64,000 nt of DNA from Orychophragmus violaceus (lineage: Eukaryota > Streptophyta > Magnoliopsida > Brassicales > Brassicaceae). Where the stretch lies: positions 74,023,581-74,087,580 of the forward strand of contig CM058240.1 of assembly GCA_030180135.1 (NCBI GenBank), read 5' to 3'. The notes beneath the pieces are model-generated. The model saw only the letters and a list, made by a program, of their open reading frames with translations. It was not told the DNA's origin and searched no databases. A program made the translations under genes and the position numbers. Shown here in pieces: positions 46,061 to 58,125 of the stretch (positions within the stretch are counted from its first letter, which is position 1; every line of letters begins with the position of its first letter).

Positions 46061-48405
46061 AAGAAAGATGGGGAAAGGAATATTAATACGTCGGAATATT
46101 TCGAAGAATATTCCTTGGAAAGGAATTTTTCCGACGTAATAATCTTCCCGATAAACCGGATTTCTTTTATTTAGAAATAGGATAGACGGTTGTAGTAGCC
46201 ATCATATAAGGAGTATCCGGAGGTTCAGAATCACCAAGGTCAAGTGCGGGTTAAGGTCGGGTCAAAACAATGGAGGTTCGGGGAAGGTTCGAGATAGCGT
46301 CGGGTTCATGCCGGGTCTCGTTGTTCCGCTAGTCCGTCAATCCGTCCGTCCGTCGCCATAATAACACTGTGAGTCGGCTAATTGTGTGTTGCATTTAGTT
46401 AGAATCATATAGACCCGGAATTGATAAACCCTAGTTTAGGTTGCATACCCGATTGATTGAATTGGTTAGAATGGCTAGGTTGATTAATAACTCGGTTAAT
46501 TAATTAAACGGTTAGGTTAAGAGAGGCATGGTAATCGTTGATAGTTCGTTGATTTCTTAATTGAGTGTGGCATTAATTGATTGATAGTTTGTTGATTGCT
46601 TGATTGGGTGATGCATACATATAGATTGGCATGCTAGGACCTATATGCATATATATGTTAGTAAGAACGTAATTAATGAATATATATACGGGAAATTATG
46701 AGTTGATTAAAATACGGCTAAATGACATAACACACTTAGAATATAATAACGGGTGGATTAATGAATGAAAGTTAATGAATAATGAGATGTCGGGGAGTTA
46801 GTAATCTTACTAACTCTAAACCAACATATCGAGGACTTATTAAAAGATACTTAGGAAGGGATAAGTAAGAGAAGTGGTGTGATCGAGGAGCCGTCTACAG
46901 GATTAGTAATCCACTAATCCCAAGGTAGCGGACTAAATTAGTAGAGGTTAAGGAAATATTAAAAGGCGAATAACCTAGTTAATTGTTTGTGTGATGTTGT
47001 GATTGATTGATTGTGTGATTGTTTATCTACTTCGGTGTTGGGCCGAGTAGACTGTTGATTGTTTGTGATTACTTGCTTGTTTATCTACTTCGGTGTTGGG
47101 CCGAGTAGACTGTACTGGTAGATACTAACTCTGGTGCGGGACCGAGTAAGTTTGGGTGATGTGGAGGTTGGTGATAGGACTTGCGGGATGGATTGGGGAT
47201 TAAGATAGTGCTTCTGTTTGACCTTGTCGGTCTTGCGTGATAGAGTCCCAGTGACTCTGCTTGTTTACATTACTGTTATTAGGACTCTATAAGGCGCGTT
47301 AGATCCCGCAAGTCTAGAGATGGCGTTCCGGTACTTCCTGCCCGATTGGATCCTCGGGAGTTGAGAACCTGGTCAGTTCACGTACCTTCGGTAGTGGTTC
47401 TGGCAGGTGTTAACCTACGGAGTGACGTCTGTAGGTGTGTGGTCCGGAGAATACGGGGTCGCGTCCTAGGGCCGGACTGCATGGAAGCTTGGGTTATCTA
47501 GGGGTAGCCTGAGTCACCGCGTATCGATGGACGGATAACGGTGTCCTAGCCGTTGGACTTCGTGTTATCGCCTAGGAGTCGTGGGAGGTTTTAGCTACCG
47601 TGGCGACATCTAAGTGTTCCCGTGGAAGTCACCGAGTTCGCAAAGTGGTCCCAGATGGTGTGGAGATTGCGTTAGAGATGCGATAGATAGATCGAGTCTA
47701 ATCGAGAGCATGTGCTGCAGTGTTCTCGATTCCCTTGGTTACTTCCGTGTTGTTGTGTTGATATTTGATTGCTTGTGTTTTGTGGAGCTCGTCACGTCTT
47801 GGTAGCACGTGACCAGCGATTTATAATTGATTGTTATTTTGAGTTTTTGGGCGGGATTATTAGATTGATAGCAGCCTTTAGTTGGGAGCCGTCTCACTGG
47901 GTAATCTTAGATTACTCATTAGACTCTTTTGTGTTTTTCAGGTTTGGCGTAGCTCGGCGGACGCGTAGGACACTCGGAGTAGTCTCGGGTTGGCATTGGG
48001 TATCGGTTGTGAAGCATTTTGACTATATTTTCGGTTCCAGATTTCTTGAGCGTTCGCTAATGTTTTGTATTATACCGTATATTATTATGAATAAGATTTA
48101 TATTTTTAAAGTAATAAAAACGGAATAATTCCCTGATATACGGTTTCGTCCGAACCGAACACAACTCGTGAAAACGGTACAAGTTGAAAAGCTTTGTATC
48201 GTGGAAACGAGGTAAACGGAGTCAGGGATGGTTTGGTTCGAGCCATTGAATCAAACCGGACTGTCTCTGGCTTTCGTATTGTGACAAACTCTTCTTGTAT
48301 GACTGCTCGGGTTCGATCGGTCATGTTCTTGTTTGATTGTTGGCCGGTCAGCTCGTCGGTCAGCGGAAAACGGGAAGGGGGCCTTACAGCTTGACTATAC
48401 TGCGA

Positions 48406-49140
48406 CTAGGCAGTGGGTAGATCATCCAGATGGATAATGTTGCCTTCTGGGATCTTGGCTTTCGCCCAATAGTGTTTCACCCTTTGCCCATTGACTGTGA
48501 ACTCCTCGCCTTTGGAATTCATCAAGGTAACAGCTCTGTGTGGTCTAGCTTCCTTGAGGGTGAATGGACCTGACCAACGAGAACGCAACTTGCTAGGAAA
48601 CAATTGTAAGCGAGAGTTATAGAGAAGTACCTGGTCATTGGGCTCAAAGTTGTGCGTGATGATCTTCCTGTCATGGTATGCCTTTGTACGCTCTTTGTAC
48701 AGCTTTGAGTGCTCATAAACGTGGTGGCGAATTTCATCTAACTCATTAAGCTGTATCAGACGCCTCTCTGCCGCAGGCTTGAGATCGAAGTTCATCTGTT
48801 TGACAGCCCATCTAGCCTTGTGTTGTAGCTTAACTGGAAGGTGACAAGCCTTCCCATAAAGGAGATGAAACGGTGTGGTCCCAAGTGGCGTCTTAAATAC
48901 AGTCATGTAGGCCCATAACGCATTATCCAGCTTAGCAGACCAATCCTTCCTAGTCTTTCCCACTGTCTTCTCCAGAATCTCCTTGATTTGTCGGTTCGAA
49001 ACCTCAACTTGTCCACTAGTCTTAGGGTGATATGGAGTATCCACACGATGGTTTACACCATGCTTCTTGAGAAACTTCTCGAAAACCTTGTTGATAATGT
49101 GAGAACCGCCATCACTTATCACAATCCTAGGCACTCCAAA
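48406..49140 (-). pseudogene. Athila-like integrase: core second half and C-terminal domain
   Basis: The frame from 49134 reads PRIVISDGGSHI (second catalytic Asp), then GVNHRVDTPYHPKTSGQVEV with the catalytic Glu, then the PFHLLYGKACHLPVKL segment and a C-terminal domain (DQVLLYNSRLQLFPSKLRSRW) up to the stop at 48406. This 242-codon part is open. The preceding part (49141-49650) is broken, including a stop just upstream. Confidence 0.92.
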
Positions 49141-49709
49141 TTAGGGGAAGATGATAGTCTTAAACATCTTAAGAACTACTGAAGAGTCGTTGGTCGGAGT
49201 AGCAATGGCTTCAACCCACTAAAATACATAGTCCACAGCAACCAATATATATTTGTTCCCATAAGAAGATGGAAACGGTCCCATGAAATCGATTCCCCAG
49301 CAATCAAAGACTTAAACCTCCAGGATGAAGCTATGTGGCATCTCATGTCTCTTACTTATCTTCCCCCTCCTCTGACACACATCACACTGGGATACAAACA
49401 ACTGAACATCCTTAAACATTGTAGGCCACCAGAAGCCTGCTTGTAGGACACTGTCTTGAAAGTGGCGAAGTTTCCAGCATACTCAAAACCATGGCAGTGG
49501 TACATCACATCATCAACTTCAGACTCTGTGATGCAACGTCTGTAGATAACGTCAGAGCAGTGCTTGTACAAATATGACTCATCCCAATAATAGCGCCTGA
49601 TTTCCCTAAGGAATTTCTTCTTAGCATAGCCTTTAAACACCTCAGGCTCGTCCTCTGCAGCAAGGTAATTGGCTATATCGGCTTACCAAGGTCTGGTGGA
49701 GAGAGAACC
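49141..49709 (-). pseudogene. Athila-like integrase N-terminal zinc-binding part and core start
   Basis: From 49640 the HHCC-type zinc-binding region can be read (YKHCSDVIYRRCITESE, then MYHCHGFEYAGNFATFKT), with frame changes after it. Near 49290 the [15 protein letters not shown] start of the core, with the first catalytic Asp, is in another frame. At least three stops and one frameshift. Confidence 0.85.
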
Positions 49710-49782
49710 TTAGGAAATCGAAGCTATGAACATTTCAGCTTGATCATCGGAAGTGATGTCCTGTAGCCATGATTGATGTCGA

Positions 49783-49913
49783 CCAACACTAAGGTTGGTG
49801 TCGATTGACATTGATCCCAATCGACCAATCGATGTCGGTCTGGATCGATTATCGTTCGTGTTTTCGAGTCCAGTGTCGATCGACGTTGATAGAGTGTCGA
49901 CCGACACATGTGC
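49783..49913. repeat. CGAYCG palindrome cluster in RNase H-integrase linker
   Basis: Seven to eight copies of TGTCGAYCRACA-type palindromes in 130 bp (ATGTCGACCAACAC, GTGTCGATTGACA, GTGTCGATCGACG, GTGTCGACCGACAC). They lie within an open frame of the host pol and are translated as Ser/Thr/Asp/Arg/His-rich linker. Confidence 0.85.
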
Positions 49914-50464
49914 TGTAACTCGTGCAGAATGCAGAGAAGTTGCATAATCCGTCTGAAAACTAGTCTCAACCTTATAGATGTTCTCTTCCGGTAGAAACTT
50001 ATCTATAGGAACATCCTCATCGATCCTGATCCGTGACAGATGATCAGCAAAACCATTTTCCACTCCCTTCTTGTCTCTCACCTCTATGTCAAATTCCTGA
50101 AGTAGCAAGATCCATCCAAGAAACTTTGGCTTAGCATCCTTCTTCTGCATCAAGTACTTGAGTGCAGAATGGTCAGTATGTATTACTACCTTGGATCCAA
50201 TCAGGTACTGTCGAAACTTCTCAAAGGAAAAAACAACTGCTAGTAGATCCTTCTCAGTTGTTGCATAGTTCCTCTGCGCATCATCAAGAGTCCTACTGGC
50301 ATAGTAGATAGCGTGAAGCTTCTTGTCCTTCTTCTGACCAAGTACAGCTCCTACTACATAGTCACTAGCATCACACATCACCTCAAAAGGCCGATCCCAG
50401 TTAGGAGGTTGCACAAATGGAGAAGAAATCAAAGCTTGTTTCAGCTCCTGGAATGCAGAATGAC
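49914..50464 (-). pseudogene. Athila-like RNase H domain
   Basis: The frame from 50432 reads PPNWDRPFEVMCDASDYVVGAVLGQ, then YASRTLDDAQRNYATTEKDLLAVVF, KVVIHTDHSALKYLM, and GVENGFADHLSR: a complete Ty3-type RNase H with its Asp, Glu and Asp residues. It is separated from the RT by the solo LTR; host sequence reaches the LTR in the TSD ATGAC. Confidence 0.93.
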
Positions 50465-51375
50465 TGTAATACCTTGTATCGAGAATTGGTCACCGGGCAG
50501 TCAAGAAGTCATCAGAGGGCAGTTTTGTAATTTTGAGAAGTTAGGGGTATTTTGGTAATTTTACCAAAATGCGAGCCGGAGGTTAATATGGGCCAAATTT
50601 TATTCTTTTTAAAGAAAGAAAACATTTAGAAGACCAAGAATGGTGGAAAGGGACTGTTGATGAGTTTTTTGGATTATCGGGAAGGAAACCGATAAAACTG
50701 AAGAAACTTGTAAAATCTATAACCGGAGCTACGAGTGTCCGTTGAAGGGATTAAAATTTCTAAATTCTTCTAAGAGCATCTGGAATCTGAAAATGAGGCT
50801 TGGTGGATTGATAGAAGCATCTAAAGAGTTTTTAAAATATTAAACGTTAAACCGGTTTTCCGAGAAACCGATACAATGTTTGGGCAAGCGATAAGACCCA
50901 CTAAAGGCCACCAAAAATTATGAAATTTTGACCACATCCCCATTAGAAGATGTAGAAGTTATGGTTTAAAGGATTCAGAAAGATTTGATGCCTAGTTAAG
51001 TTATAAATTTTAGATCATTACTGGGTAATTAAAGACTAAAAACTTCAGAATAAATTCAAGGGAGCTTGGGCTTGGTTTAGGCTAATCAAAGATGATATAT
51101 GAAGTTATTATGGACATAATTCAAGCCTATGAAGAGGCTTGGGCCACGAAAATTATGCAAGAAGAAAGAAGAGGCCTTGTTATGTTTTGGTGCATGAATC
51201 TACAAGGAGTTATTGGCCCAAACCCAAGGGGTTTTACATGGGCTTTGCATATGTAAAATGGACACTAAAATGATTTATTTGTGGCCCTGCATGGGAGAGT
51301 AGGCGTGGCATCAGCTAGGGAAGGAAGAATACATGTGTCCAAACAGGTGTCAAGAGAGTGTGGACCTCATTTTAC

Positions 51376-51383
51376 TATAAAAA
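51376..51383 (+). promoter_or_regulatory. LTR TATA box (copy C)
   Basis: TATAAAAA followed by GGAGG, in the same position as in copies A and B. Confidence 0.65.
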
Positions 51384-51615
51384 GGAGGTGTGGCCTCCTC
51401 ATTTCTTCACACCAACACAACAAAAACAAGAGAAGAAGAGAGAAAAAAGAGAAGGAGAGGAAGAAAGGCGTGGGAGAAGAAAGAGAAGAAGAAGAAAAAG
51501 GAGGAGGAAGAGAAGAAGAAGAAGCCGGAGAAGGAGAAGGAGAAGGAGAAGAAGTCGGAGGTGGAGAAGAAGCCGGAGGAGGAGAGGAAGAAGAAGCCGG
51601 AAGAATAAGAAGAAG

Positions 51616-51617
<2 letters not shown>

Positions 51618-51680
<63 letters not shown>
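51618..51680. repeat. (AG)n microsatellite in LTR leader (copy C)
   Basis: About 31 AG units after a long AGAAGA-rich stretch (51420-51617). The Lys/Glu/Arg-rich plus ORFs and Ser/Phe-rich minus ORF here are artefacts of it. Confidence 0.95.
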
Positions 51681-51683
<3 letters not shown>

Positions 51684-52643
51684 TGAAGAAGAAGAGAGAT
51701 AACCGGAGGAAATAGAGAGAGAGAACCGGAGGATAGAGAAAATGAGGAGAGAAGATGGTCCGGAGGCTCGATCAGAATCATTCGGTCAACGGTACGATCA
51801 AGTGCGGGTCAAGTTCGGGTCAAAGCAACGGAGGTTTGGGGAAGGTTCGGGATAACGTCGGGTTCGTGCCGGGTCTCGTTGTTCCGCTAGTCCGTCAATC
51901 CGTCCGTCTGTCGTCATAATAACACAGTGAGTCGGCTAATTGTGTGTTGCATTTAGTTAAGATCATATAGATCCGTAATTGATAAACCATAGTTTAGGTT
52001 GCATACCCGATTGATTGAATTGGTTAGAACGGCTAGGGTGATGTAATAACTCGGTTAATCAATGAGATGGTTGGGGTAAGGGATGCACGCTAGTTTACTT
52101 ATATCTGTAATCATTTATAGTTCATTGTTGCTTGATTGGGTGTTGCATTAATTGATTGATAGTTCGTTGATTGCTTGATTGGGTGATGCATACATATAGA
52201 GCGGCATGCTAGGACGTATATGCATATGTAAGTATTTAAGAACATATCTAACGGAATATATATACGGGAAAATATGAGTGGATTAAAATACGGTTAAACG
52301 ACATAACACACTTAGTATATAATAACGGGGTGGGTTAATTAGTCGGGTTAATGGTAATGAATGGGAGTTAATGAATAATGAGATGTCGGGGAGTTAGTAA
52401 TCTTACTAACTCTAAACCGACAGATCGAGGACGTATTAAAAGCTACTTAGGAGGTGATAAGTAAAGAAGTGGTGGGATTGATGGGCCGTCTACGGGATTA
52501 GTAATCGACTAATCCCAAGGTAACGGATTGAATGAGTAAGGGTTAAGGATTGAATGAGTAAAGGTTAAGGAGAAAATAAAAGACTAATAAACCTAAATCA
52601 TTGTTTGTGTGGTGTTGTGAGTATTGCTTGTGTGATTGTGTTA

Positions 52644-52857
52644 TCTACTTCGGTGTTATACCGAGTAGACTGTTGTTTGTGTGATTGTGTATCTACTTCG
52701 GTGTTGGGCCAAGTAGACTGATGTTTGCTTGTTTGTGTATCTACTTCGGTGTTGGGTCGAGTAGACTGATTTTTTCTTGTTTGTGTATCCACTTCTGTGT
52801 TGGACAGAGTAGACTGTACTGGTAGACACTTACTCTGGTGTGGGACCGAGTAAGTGT
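52644..52857 (+). repeat. Hairpin array with 48-bp period (copy C)
   Basis: Four 26-nt hairpin units start at 52644, 52692, 52740 and 52788, exactly 48 bp apart, each a CTACTTCGG/CCGAGTAG-type stem around a 7-nt TGTTGGG-like loop. A fifth, larger hairpin (12-bp stem ACACTTACT.. with ..AGTAAGTGT, 52826-52857) closes the array. Homologous arrays of different copy number are at 47026-47154, 33975-34070 and 27430-27645. Confidence 0.9.
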
Positions 52858-54071
52858 AAGGTCGGGTGATGTGGAGGTTGGTGATAGGACTTGCGGGACG
52901 GGATTATTGGGGATTGTGATAGTAGTTCTAGTTGAACTTGTTGGTGTTGCATGATAGAGTCCTAGTGAGTCTGCTTGTTTACATTGCTGTTATAGGACTC
53001 TATAAGGCGCGTTAGATCCCGCAAGTCTAGAGATGGCGTTCCGGTATTTCCTACCAGATTGGATCCTCAGGAGTTGAGAACATGGTCAGTTCACGTACCT
53101 TCGGTAGTGGTTCTGGTATGTGTTAACCTATGGATTGACGTCTGTAGGTGTGTGGTCTGGAGAATATGGGGTCGCGTCCTAGGGATGGACTGCATGGAAA
53201 CTCGGGTTGCCGGGGGTAACTTGAGTCACCGCGTATCGATGGACAGAGAACGGTGTCCTAGTCGAGGAATACGTGTTTCGTCTAGGAGTCGTAGGAGGTT
53301 TTAGTTACCGTGGGGTAGCTAAGTGGTCCCGTGGAAGTCACCGAGTTCGCATAGTGGGCCCAGATGGTGTGGAGATTGCGCTAGAGATACGATAGATAGA
53401 TCGAGTTTAATCGAGAGCATGTGCCGTAGGGTTCTCGATTCCCTTTGTTACTTTTGTGTTGTTGTGTTGAATGCTTGTGTGTTGTGGAGCTCATCACGTC
53501 TTGGTAGCACATGATCAGCTATTGTACTTGATTGTTATTTTGGGTTTGGGCGGGATTATTAGATTGTTAGTAGCCTTTAGTTGGGAGCCGTCTCACTGGG
53601 TAATCTTAGATTCCTCATTAGACTCTTTTGTGTTTTTCAGATTTGGCGTAGCTCGGCGGACGCGTAGGGCACTCGGAGTAGTCTCGGTTTGGCATTGGGT
53701 ATCGGTTGTTACGCATTTTGACTTTATTTTCGGTTTCGGATTTTGTTGAGAGCTATCTAAATGATTTGTACTAGACTGTGTATTGTTATGAATAAGATTT
53801 ATCTTTCTAAAGAATAAAAACGGAATAATTCCATGATATACGGTTAACTCGTGGAAGCGGTACGGGTTGAAAAGCCTTGTATCGTGGAACCGAGGTAAAC
53901 TTGGTCAAAGGTGGTTTGGTTCGAGATTTTGTCTCAAACCGGACTGTCTCTAGCTTTCGTATTGTGACAAAATTTTCTCGTATGACTGCTCAGGTTCGAT
54001 CGGTCATGTTCTTGTTTGATTGTTGGCTGGTCAGCTTGTCGGTCAGCGGAAAACAGGAAGGGGGCGTTACA

Positions 54072-55310
54072 ATGACACTCATCTGTGAACTCAAACTTCA
54101 CATCCTTGCAGAGAAGTGCAGTGAGTGGCCTAGCTATCTTGCTGAAATCCTTAATAAATCTCCTGTAAAATCCAGCATGACCAAGAAAACTCCTCACTCC
54201 TTTAACTGAATCTGGCGCATGCAGTTCCATCATCACCTCAATCTTAGATCGATCAACCTCAATCCTTGCCTCAGATACTCTCTGTCCAAGTACAATGCCA
54301 TTCCTGACCATGAAATGACACTTCTCCCAGCTCAAAACCAGGTGCTTCTCTTCATATCTAGCAAGCACCTTTAACAGATTATCCAGATAAGCATGGTAAG
54401 ATGGTCCATAGACAGAGAAATCATCCATAAAGACCTCCATAAAATCCTCTATCATGTCTGTGAAGATAGACATCATGCATCTCTGAAATGTCGCAGGAGC
54501 GTTACACAGTCCAAATGGCATTTTGCGGTATGCAAAGGTGCCATAAGGACAGGTAAAGGTGGTCTTCTCCTGATCCTCTGGGTGAATAGGTATCTGAAAG
54601 AAACCAGAATAACCATCCAAAAAGCAGTAGTATGGATGATTTGCCAACCTCTCCAACATATGGTCATTAAAAGGTAGTGGGAAGTGGTCTTTCCTGGTAG
54701 CTGCATTCAACTTCCTGTAGTCTATGCACATCCTGTGACCAGTGATTGTCCTTGTAGGGATCATCTCATTCTTGTCATTCTTCACCACTGTGACTCTTCC
54801 TTTCTTAGGAACCACATGAACCGGGCTGACCCAAGCACTGTCTGAAATCGGATAAATAATCCCAGCTTGCAATAGCTTCATGATCTCCTTCTTCACAACC
54901 TCTTTCAGGTTAGGATTCAAACGCCTCTGATTCTCAATTGACGACATGCTCTCATCCTCAAGGTGTATCCTATGCATGCACAAGTCTGGAGAGATACCTG
55001 AAATATCATCAAGAGAATAGCCAAGAGCTTTGTGATGCTTGCGCAGCTTGCTTGGCAATAAGGTGAGTTCAGCGTTATTCAAACAAGCATTAACAATAAC
55101 AGTGTAAGTAGAATTCTGACCGAGAAATGCATATTTGAGGCCAGCAGGCAGCTGCTTCAGCTCAATCTTTGGAGCCTTTTCCTCGCTCCAATCTCCAAGT
55201 GTGGCAGCTTTCTGTGAAGTACCAACCAGCTCCTCTTGAGTTACCAACTGCATCACATGCTCACTAGCATCCATCTGTCTCAAATACCCAGCAGTTGCAT
55301 CATCCTACAA
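54072..55310 (-). pseudogene. Athila-like reverse transcriptase
   Basis: Open on the minus strand from 55283 to the solo LTR junction. RT blocks are clear: SDSAWVSPVHVVPKKGR, HRMCIDYRKLNAATRKDHFP, GYSGFFQIPIHPEDQEKTTF, MPFGLCNAPATFQRCM, and the catalytic FMDDFSVYG; then VRSFLGHAGFYRRFIKDFS. Upstream there is an in-frame stop near 55300 that separates it from protease. The domain itself has no lesion apart from the LTR insertion, so the host was probably not long dead when it was hit. Confidence 0.93.
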
Positions 55311-55345
55311 CTCCAAATCTTTCTCAACACTCATCAAAGCTCTCT

Positions 55346-55845
55346 CTAAAGGATCAGCAGTATGCATCCTATGGAAAAATCTGCAGCCAAATTGTCCAAT
55401 GTATCCACATAGAAGGTCTGTCCATCGATCGTAGGGTGTCTCATCAGCTTGTTCATGTCAAAATCCATCACCAAATCACCCACATTCAGTCCAATATTTC
55501 CTCGCTTGACATCAATGATTGCACCAGCCGTAGCAAGGAATGGTCTGCCCAAGATAAGAGGATCCTTAGGCTCTTCATAGTACTGCAAGACTACAAAGTC
55601 TGTGGGAATTACACATTCACCAATCTTCACCGGTACATCTTCCAAAAGACCTTCAGGAATCCTCATAGAGCGATCAGCTAGGATTAAAGAGATCCTAGTA
55701 GGTGTGAAATCTGTCATTCCCATCTGCTTAGCAACCGAGTATGGCAGCAGGTTAACACTTGATCCTAGATCACACAACGATCTCTCAAATCTGTCTCTGA
55801 AAATGGTGCAATCTAAGACAAAGCTTCATGGATCCTTCTGCTTAT
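55346..55845 (-). pseudogene. Athila-like aspartic protease
   Basis: 55777-55346 (minus) reads [13 protein letters not shown] with the catalytic Asp intact, [20 protein letters not shown], and [20 protein letters not shown] stop or frameshift near 55778-55800 separates it from the upstream linker, and a frameshift near 55360 precedes the RT frame. Confidence 0.9.
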
Positions 55846-57840
55846 ATGGGACTCTGTTCTGTATGACAGCACTACAGACTTCAGTGATCATCATCACACA
55901 CTCTTCATCTCCCATGTTCGATGTTAGAATCTTCTTTAAACACCTCTTCATCACTGGGTTGTTGTTGATAGCATCCAAGAATGGCATTGGAAGAATGAGC
56001 TTGCTCAACATAGCAGTGTACTTAGCCTTGAACCTATCGAATTTGGACTGCTTCAGGTTTCTCGGGAAAGGTACTTTGGGTTTATACACTTTCCCATCAG
56101 CAATAGGGGTCTTAATCTCAGCATCATACCATGTACGCGATTGGTGTCAATCGACGTTGGGTGGGTGTCGATCGACACTAGTCAATTTCCCTTGCAAGTC
56201 GACAGCGTAATCAATCTCGGTCGATTTCTGTTCGTCACGAGGAATCGAAGATTTTGGTGTCGATAGACATCCATTAGTAGTGTCGGTCGACACTAGCCTC
56301 TCGGCTTCAGCCTCTTCTTCCTCCAATTCTTCTAAGTCCACGAGTTCCTTAGCATTCAACCGCCTTTTGGGGACAGTTTGCAGCTCTGTCCCACTTCTCA
56401 GTGTTATGGCATTACATTGATGCTTCGGATTGGTATATGTCCTTCCAAGAAGGAATCCATCTTGTCTCTTGATAGCTCTAGCAGTTTGAGAAACTTGAGT
56501 ATCCAATTGCTTCATATGTGTGCTCAAAGACTCAAACTTCCCATTCAGATCAGTGTAGATGGCATCCATCTTCTTGTTGAAGTCCACAGTAGTCTTTGTC
56601 TGCCCCTCAAGTTTCTGTTCCATCAGAGCTTCCAGCTTACTCTCATGAGCATTAGTAACAGGAGGGTTCTGATAAGAAGAAGCTCAATAGGTCCTTTGGT
56701 AGGAGTTGTTCTGCTGAAAAGGTTTATGGAAAGCAGAATTATGACCATATACAGAAGAGTTTTGATTGCTTGTGAAAGCACTCTTCTGACCATAACCAGT
56801 GTTAGCATTGTAGAACTTGTTACCTTGCTGATTTCCAAACCTGTTTACCTGAAATCGAGATCTACCAATGTAGTTTACATCATCTTCTTCACAGCCTTCC
56901 TCATCCTCAATCACTTCAGTCTCTTGAGCAAAATGGACAGTCTTCTTCCCAACCAGCAAGCGGTGAACAGTGTATATCTTCTTGTTCATACAGCTATATG
57001 GAAATTGTTAGCTTTACCACTAGACTTCATCCTCTCCATATCAGCATTCTTGACACTATTACTAGTCACCAAGTTCTCAATAAGCTCCTTAGGTTCTTCT
57101 GGATATTTAGTGTAGAAGTTCCCAATACTTGCAGCATCTAAAGCCATCTGACACCATAAATCAACTCCTCTGAAGAAGATACCCAACAGTTGCACCTCAT
57201 AGAAACCATGATGAGTGCAATCTCTCTAGTACCTCTTGAATCTCACCCAGGCTGCCTTAAAAGGCTCTGTAGATCCTTGCTTGAAGGTCAATAGATCCTA
57301 TCTAAGCTGATCAGATTGAGCATCATCATAGAAGTGTCGCAGAAACTTCTCCTTCATTGCATTCCAAGTAGTCAGAGTCCCAGGTGGAATCTGCTTCAGC
57401 CAGTTAGCAGCTTCTCCTCCAAGAGAGTGAGGAAAAAGCTTGCAGTGCAGGTAGTCATAGCTTACTCCATTGTGCTTCATCCCAGTCACTAGATACTCAA
57501 AGTCTTATATGTGGCCCATAGGGTGCTCATGTGGGTGTCCATGAAACAAGTGCTATCCCACAAGTGTGTAGTAGGAAGTCTTCAACTCAAACTCGTTCCT
57601 CTCAAAAGCAGGTGGTACAATCGCAGACCTGTTGGCGTAGAACTCGTCAGGCATATTGTAGTCAGCTAGTGTCCTCCTAACAGGTAGGTTAACAGTCTGT
57701 TGCTCAGGTTCAGGGATCACATTTCCTTGAGCATCAATTCTTTGTCTTTGAGCATTGTAGGGATTATTCTGTGAGTCTCTCAGAACACCTTCTGCATCTC
57801 TAATCAAGATCAATTGATTCATCATCCTTGAAGATCTCTA
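55826..57840 (-). pseudogene. gag: Athila-like gag and gag-protease linker
   Basis: Starts at 57825 (MMNQLILIRDAEGVLRDSQN) and continues in pieces: NRSAIVPPAFERNEFELK, then GVSYDYLHCKLFPHSLGGEA and KEKFLRHFYDDAQSDQLR, the capsid-like retrotransposon gag domain. 56684-57195 is a linker with an acidic stretch, and 56147-56623 a coiled-coil-like segment (EQKLEGQTKTTVDFNKKMD). Stops occur near 57553, 57490, 57298 and 56990 among others. The linker carries CGAYCG palindromes at 56140-56310. No zinc knuckle seen. Confidence 0.88.
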
Positions 57841-58125
57841 AACTTTTCCGTTTGTCCTCTCAAGTCTAGAAAGCTCCTCAAGTCTGAGGTTCAAAAGGTT
57901 ATCGTCCGTGTTGCTTCTGGTGTGACGACTTGGCATTAACTGAACTCAAAAACTGGTCTCGAGCTCGATGTCGATCGACACTGATGGATGAGGGTCGACA
58001 CTGAATGTGTATGTCGATTCTTGCAGCAACAAAACAAGCAAGACAGAGAAGTATCAGTAACCAAAACAAAAGAAAAACAACTTAGTCTAAATTCTAGAAC
58101 AAAATCTATCGGCAAACTCAAAGAG

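Larger units (their letters stand above)
50465..54071 (+). mobile_element. TGTAATA-family solo LTR (copy C, 3607 bp)
   Basis: TGTAATACC to GGCGTTACA with a perfect 5-bp TSD ATGAC (50460-50464, 54072-54076), inserted between the RT and RNase H parts of the host. A single LTR with a matching TSD indicates that a full element was removed by LTR-LTR recombination. Contains TATA at 51376, GA microsatellite at 51618-51680, hairpins at 52384-52422 and 52485-52526, and the 48-bp-period array at 52644-52857. Confidence 0.95.

Noticed and set aside
52644..52857. CRISPR-like array (regular spacing, palindromic repeats)
   Set aside because: The genome is a plant, spacers are near-identical to one another, and the array belongs to a multicopy LTR.
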